Assembly (NCBI GenBank): GCA_035461175.1
Contig: DATHVR010000159.1
Span: 1 to 6,798, forward strand
Source: DATHVR01 sp035461175
GTDB lineage: Bacteria > Actinomycetota > Acidimicrobiia > Spongiisociales > ZC4RG35
DNA length: 6,798 nt
Direction of reading: 5' to 3'
This document shows, piece by piece, positions 5,908 through 6,798 of this stretch. Position 1 is the first letter of the stretch. Each line of letters begins with the position of its first letter. The translations under genes were made by a program, and so were the position numbers. The notes below the pieces were generated by a model, which was not told where the DNA came from, did not search any database, and worked only from the letters and a program-made list of their open reading frames with translations.

Positions 5908-6746
5908 GCCGTCTGCTCCATCTCGTACTTCCACCGTGAGGCGCGCCGCTCGATCCGGCGTGCGATCACCTGGAGGAGGATCCCGAAGATGATCAGGGCG
6001 AGCACTACCGCATAGAGGTCTGCGCTCTGGAACCGGCCGCGGTAACGCAGGATCAGCCGCCCCATGCCCACCGCCACCAGCAGGATCTCGACCACCACCA
6101 TGCCAACAACAGCACGACCGGTGCCGATTCGCACCCCGGCCATGATGCCCGGCACCGAGGCGGGGAAGATCACCTTCCGAAACAATTGCCATTGACTCGC
6201 GTTGAACGACTCCCCCATCTCGACCAGGTCCCTGCTCACGTAGCGCACGCCGGCGGCGGTGTTGAGCGTGACCTCCACGACCCCGAAGAGGAATACGACG
6301 AGGATTCGTGAGGCGTATCCAATGCCGAGCAGGATCACGGCGATCGGCACCAAGGTGGAAACCGGTAATGCGTTGAGGAAGGTGAGGTAAGGCTTGGTCA
6401 AGGCGTCGAACGTGCGAAACCTGCCGATGAGGAGACCGAGCGCGATCCCTACGGCCAGCGAGAGGAGCCAGCCCCACACGAAGGGGATAAAAGTCTGCCG
6501 GTAGGCATCCCAGAACTCCGCGGTTTGGATTTGTTCCCACAGAGCGCCCACCACCGAGGTGAAAGGCACGAAGAACAAGGTGGTCTCCTGGGCGCGTCCA
6601 TAGAGCTCCCAGATCAAGAGGACCGCCCCGACCGACCCGATTCGGAATGCCCAAGGAGCCCATCCACCGCGGCTGATTGTTGACCGACCTTCCAACTCGG
6701 TCGGCAGAGCCTCGGCGCCGACAGCAGCGTCGCCGTGTTGGCTCAC
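5904..6746 (-). CDS. ABC transporter permease 1 (NitT/TauT/SsuC-type)
   Basis: This inner-membrane permease of about 280 residues has a hydrophilic cytoplasmic N-terminus of about 33 residues. Hydrophobic segments follow (numbered from the GTG) near 34-50, 86-109, 125-143, 146-164, 211-228 and 244-262. The EAA loop, EMGESFNASQWQLFRKVIFPAS, spans about 176-197 and should contact the ATPase. I favour GTG 6746 because GGGGAG (6755-6760) lies eight bases upstream. TTG 6752 would add two residues but sits only two bases from that site. The frame remains open to the window edge, so a longer start cannot be excluded. The stop overlaps the ATPase start by 4 bp. With permease 2 it probably makes a heteromeric channel. 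The usual periplasmic binding protein is not seen here. Confidence 0.92.
   Translation of the reverse strand: MSQHGDAAVGAEALPTELEGRSTISRGGWAPWAFRIGSVGAVLLIWELYGRAQETTLFFVPFTSVVGALWEQIQTAEFWDAYRQTFIPFVWGWLLSLAVGIALGLLIGRFRTFDALTKPYLTFLNALPVSTLVPIAVILLGIGYASRILVVFLFGVVEVTLNTAAGVRYVSRDLVEMGESFNASQWQLFRKVIFPASVPGIMAGVRIGTGRAVVGMVVVEILLVAVGMGRLILRYRGRFQSADLYAVVLALIIFGILLQVIARRIERRASRWKYEMEQTA
5916..5919 (-). promoter_or_regulatory. Ribosome binding site deciding the TTG start of the ATPase
   Basis: GGAG on the minus strand lies eight bases before TTG 5907, inside the last codons of permease 1. It is the reason for preferring this short, translationally coupled start to the GTG at 5934. Confidence 0.6.
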
Positions 6747-6798
6747 CGCCAAGACTCCCCGGTTCGCGCCCGGATCGGCCCGGGCATAGCGCCGGCCC
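6743..6798 (-). CDS. Possible 3' end of an upstream gene (partial)
   Basis: In one frame the sequence from the right edge is open until a TGA at 6745-6743, which overlaps the preferred GTG start of permease 1 as GTGA. Such overlaps are typical of coupled operon genes, so this may be the last 18 or so codons of the preceding gene, ending in RARTGESWR. The piece is too short to identify, and open frames this short are common in GC-rich DNA. Confidence 0.25.
   Translation of the reverse strand, partial: AGAMPGPIRARTGESWR
6755..6760 (-). promoter_or_regulatory. Ribosome binding site deciding the GTG start of permease 1
   Basis: GGGGAG on the minus strand ends eight bases before GTG 6746 but only two bases before TTG 6752, which favours the GTG. 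Confidence 0.55.

Noticed and set aside
4729..6015. 428-codon open frame on the plus strand
   Set aside because: It is antisense to permease 2, the ATPase and part of permease 1, all of which have full family motifs. Its own translation is Arg/His/Pro-rich without a recognisable domain, as expected from GC-rich complement frames.
5908..6663. Long N-terminal extension of the ATPase frame
   Set aside because: The translation is Arg/Gly/Pro-rich with no family resemblance and is permease 1 read out of frame. The ATPase family starts at about MIEVKGIGRRF.
1..6798. CRISPR arrays, insertion sequences, tRNA or rRNA genes
   Set aside because: No direct-repeat arrays, transposase-like frames, terminal inverted repeats, or cloverleaf-like or rRNA-like sequences were seen. 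Coding sequence explains nearly all bases.

Overview
This is a high-GC bacterial window of 6.8 kb, almost entirely coding, with short or overlapping gene junctions and several GTG/TTG starts. The composition and protein style suggest an actinobacterium or a similar high-GC lineage. That is a guess: no marker gene is present.

Layout. At the left edge a crotonase-fold (enoyl-CoA hydratase/isomerase family) gene reads leftward (10-714). About 29 bp away, and divergent from it, a GntR/FCD transcriptional regulator (744-1397) is followed after 2 bp by an alpha/beta hydrolase (1400-2293), both reading rightward. These converge on a long leftward transcription unit entering from the right edge. In its own transcription order this unit is ABC permease 1 (starting near 6746), ABC ATPase (5125-5907), ABC permease 2 (4326-5111), an ACMSD-like metal-dependent amidohydrolase (3296-4324), and a cyclase/KynB-type metal hydrolase (2317-3288). 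Junctions inside the unit are a 4-bp overlap, then gaps of 13, 1 and 7 bp. The 23-bp convergent gap at about 2294-2316 lies inside a strong inverted repeat whose arms carry both stop codons.

Reading as a whole. The set looks like an uptake-plus-catabolism cluster. A NitT/TauT/SsuBC-type importer, with two different permeases and one ATPase, would bring in a small organic molecule. The amidohydrolase, cyclase-family hydrolase, alpha/beta hydrolase and a CoA-handling crotonase would process it, and the FCD-domain GntR protein would sense a carboxylic-acid-like intermediate. The periplasmic binding protein and any ring-opening oxygenase are not in the window and may lie beyond the right edge. 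The substrate cannot be named from this sequence. The ACMSD-like and KynB-like pair recalls aromatic or kynurenine-type chemistry, but these families are broad.

The most notable points are the crotonase that has lost both classical catalytic glutamates, the mirror-image inverted repeat that encodes Met-Arg-stop on both strands, and an AT-rich palindrome overlapping the TTG start of the regulator. I see no RNA genes, insertion sequences, CRISPR arrays or attachment sites. There is no gene-free stretch above 300 bases.
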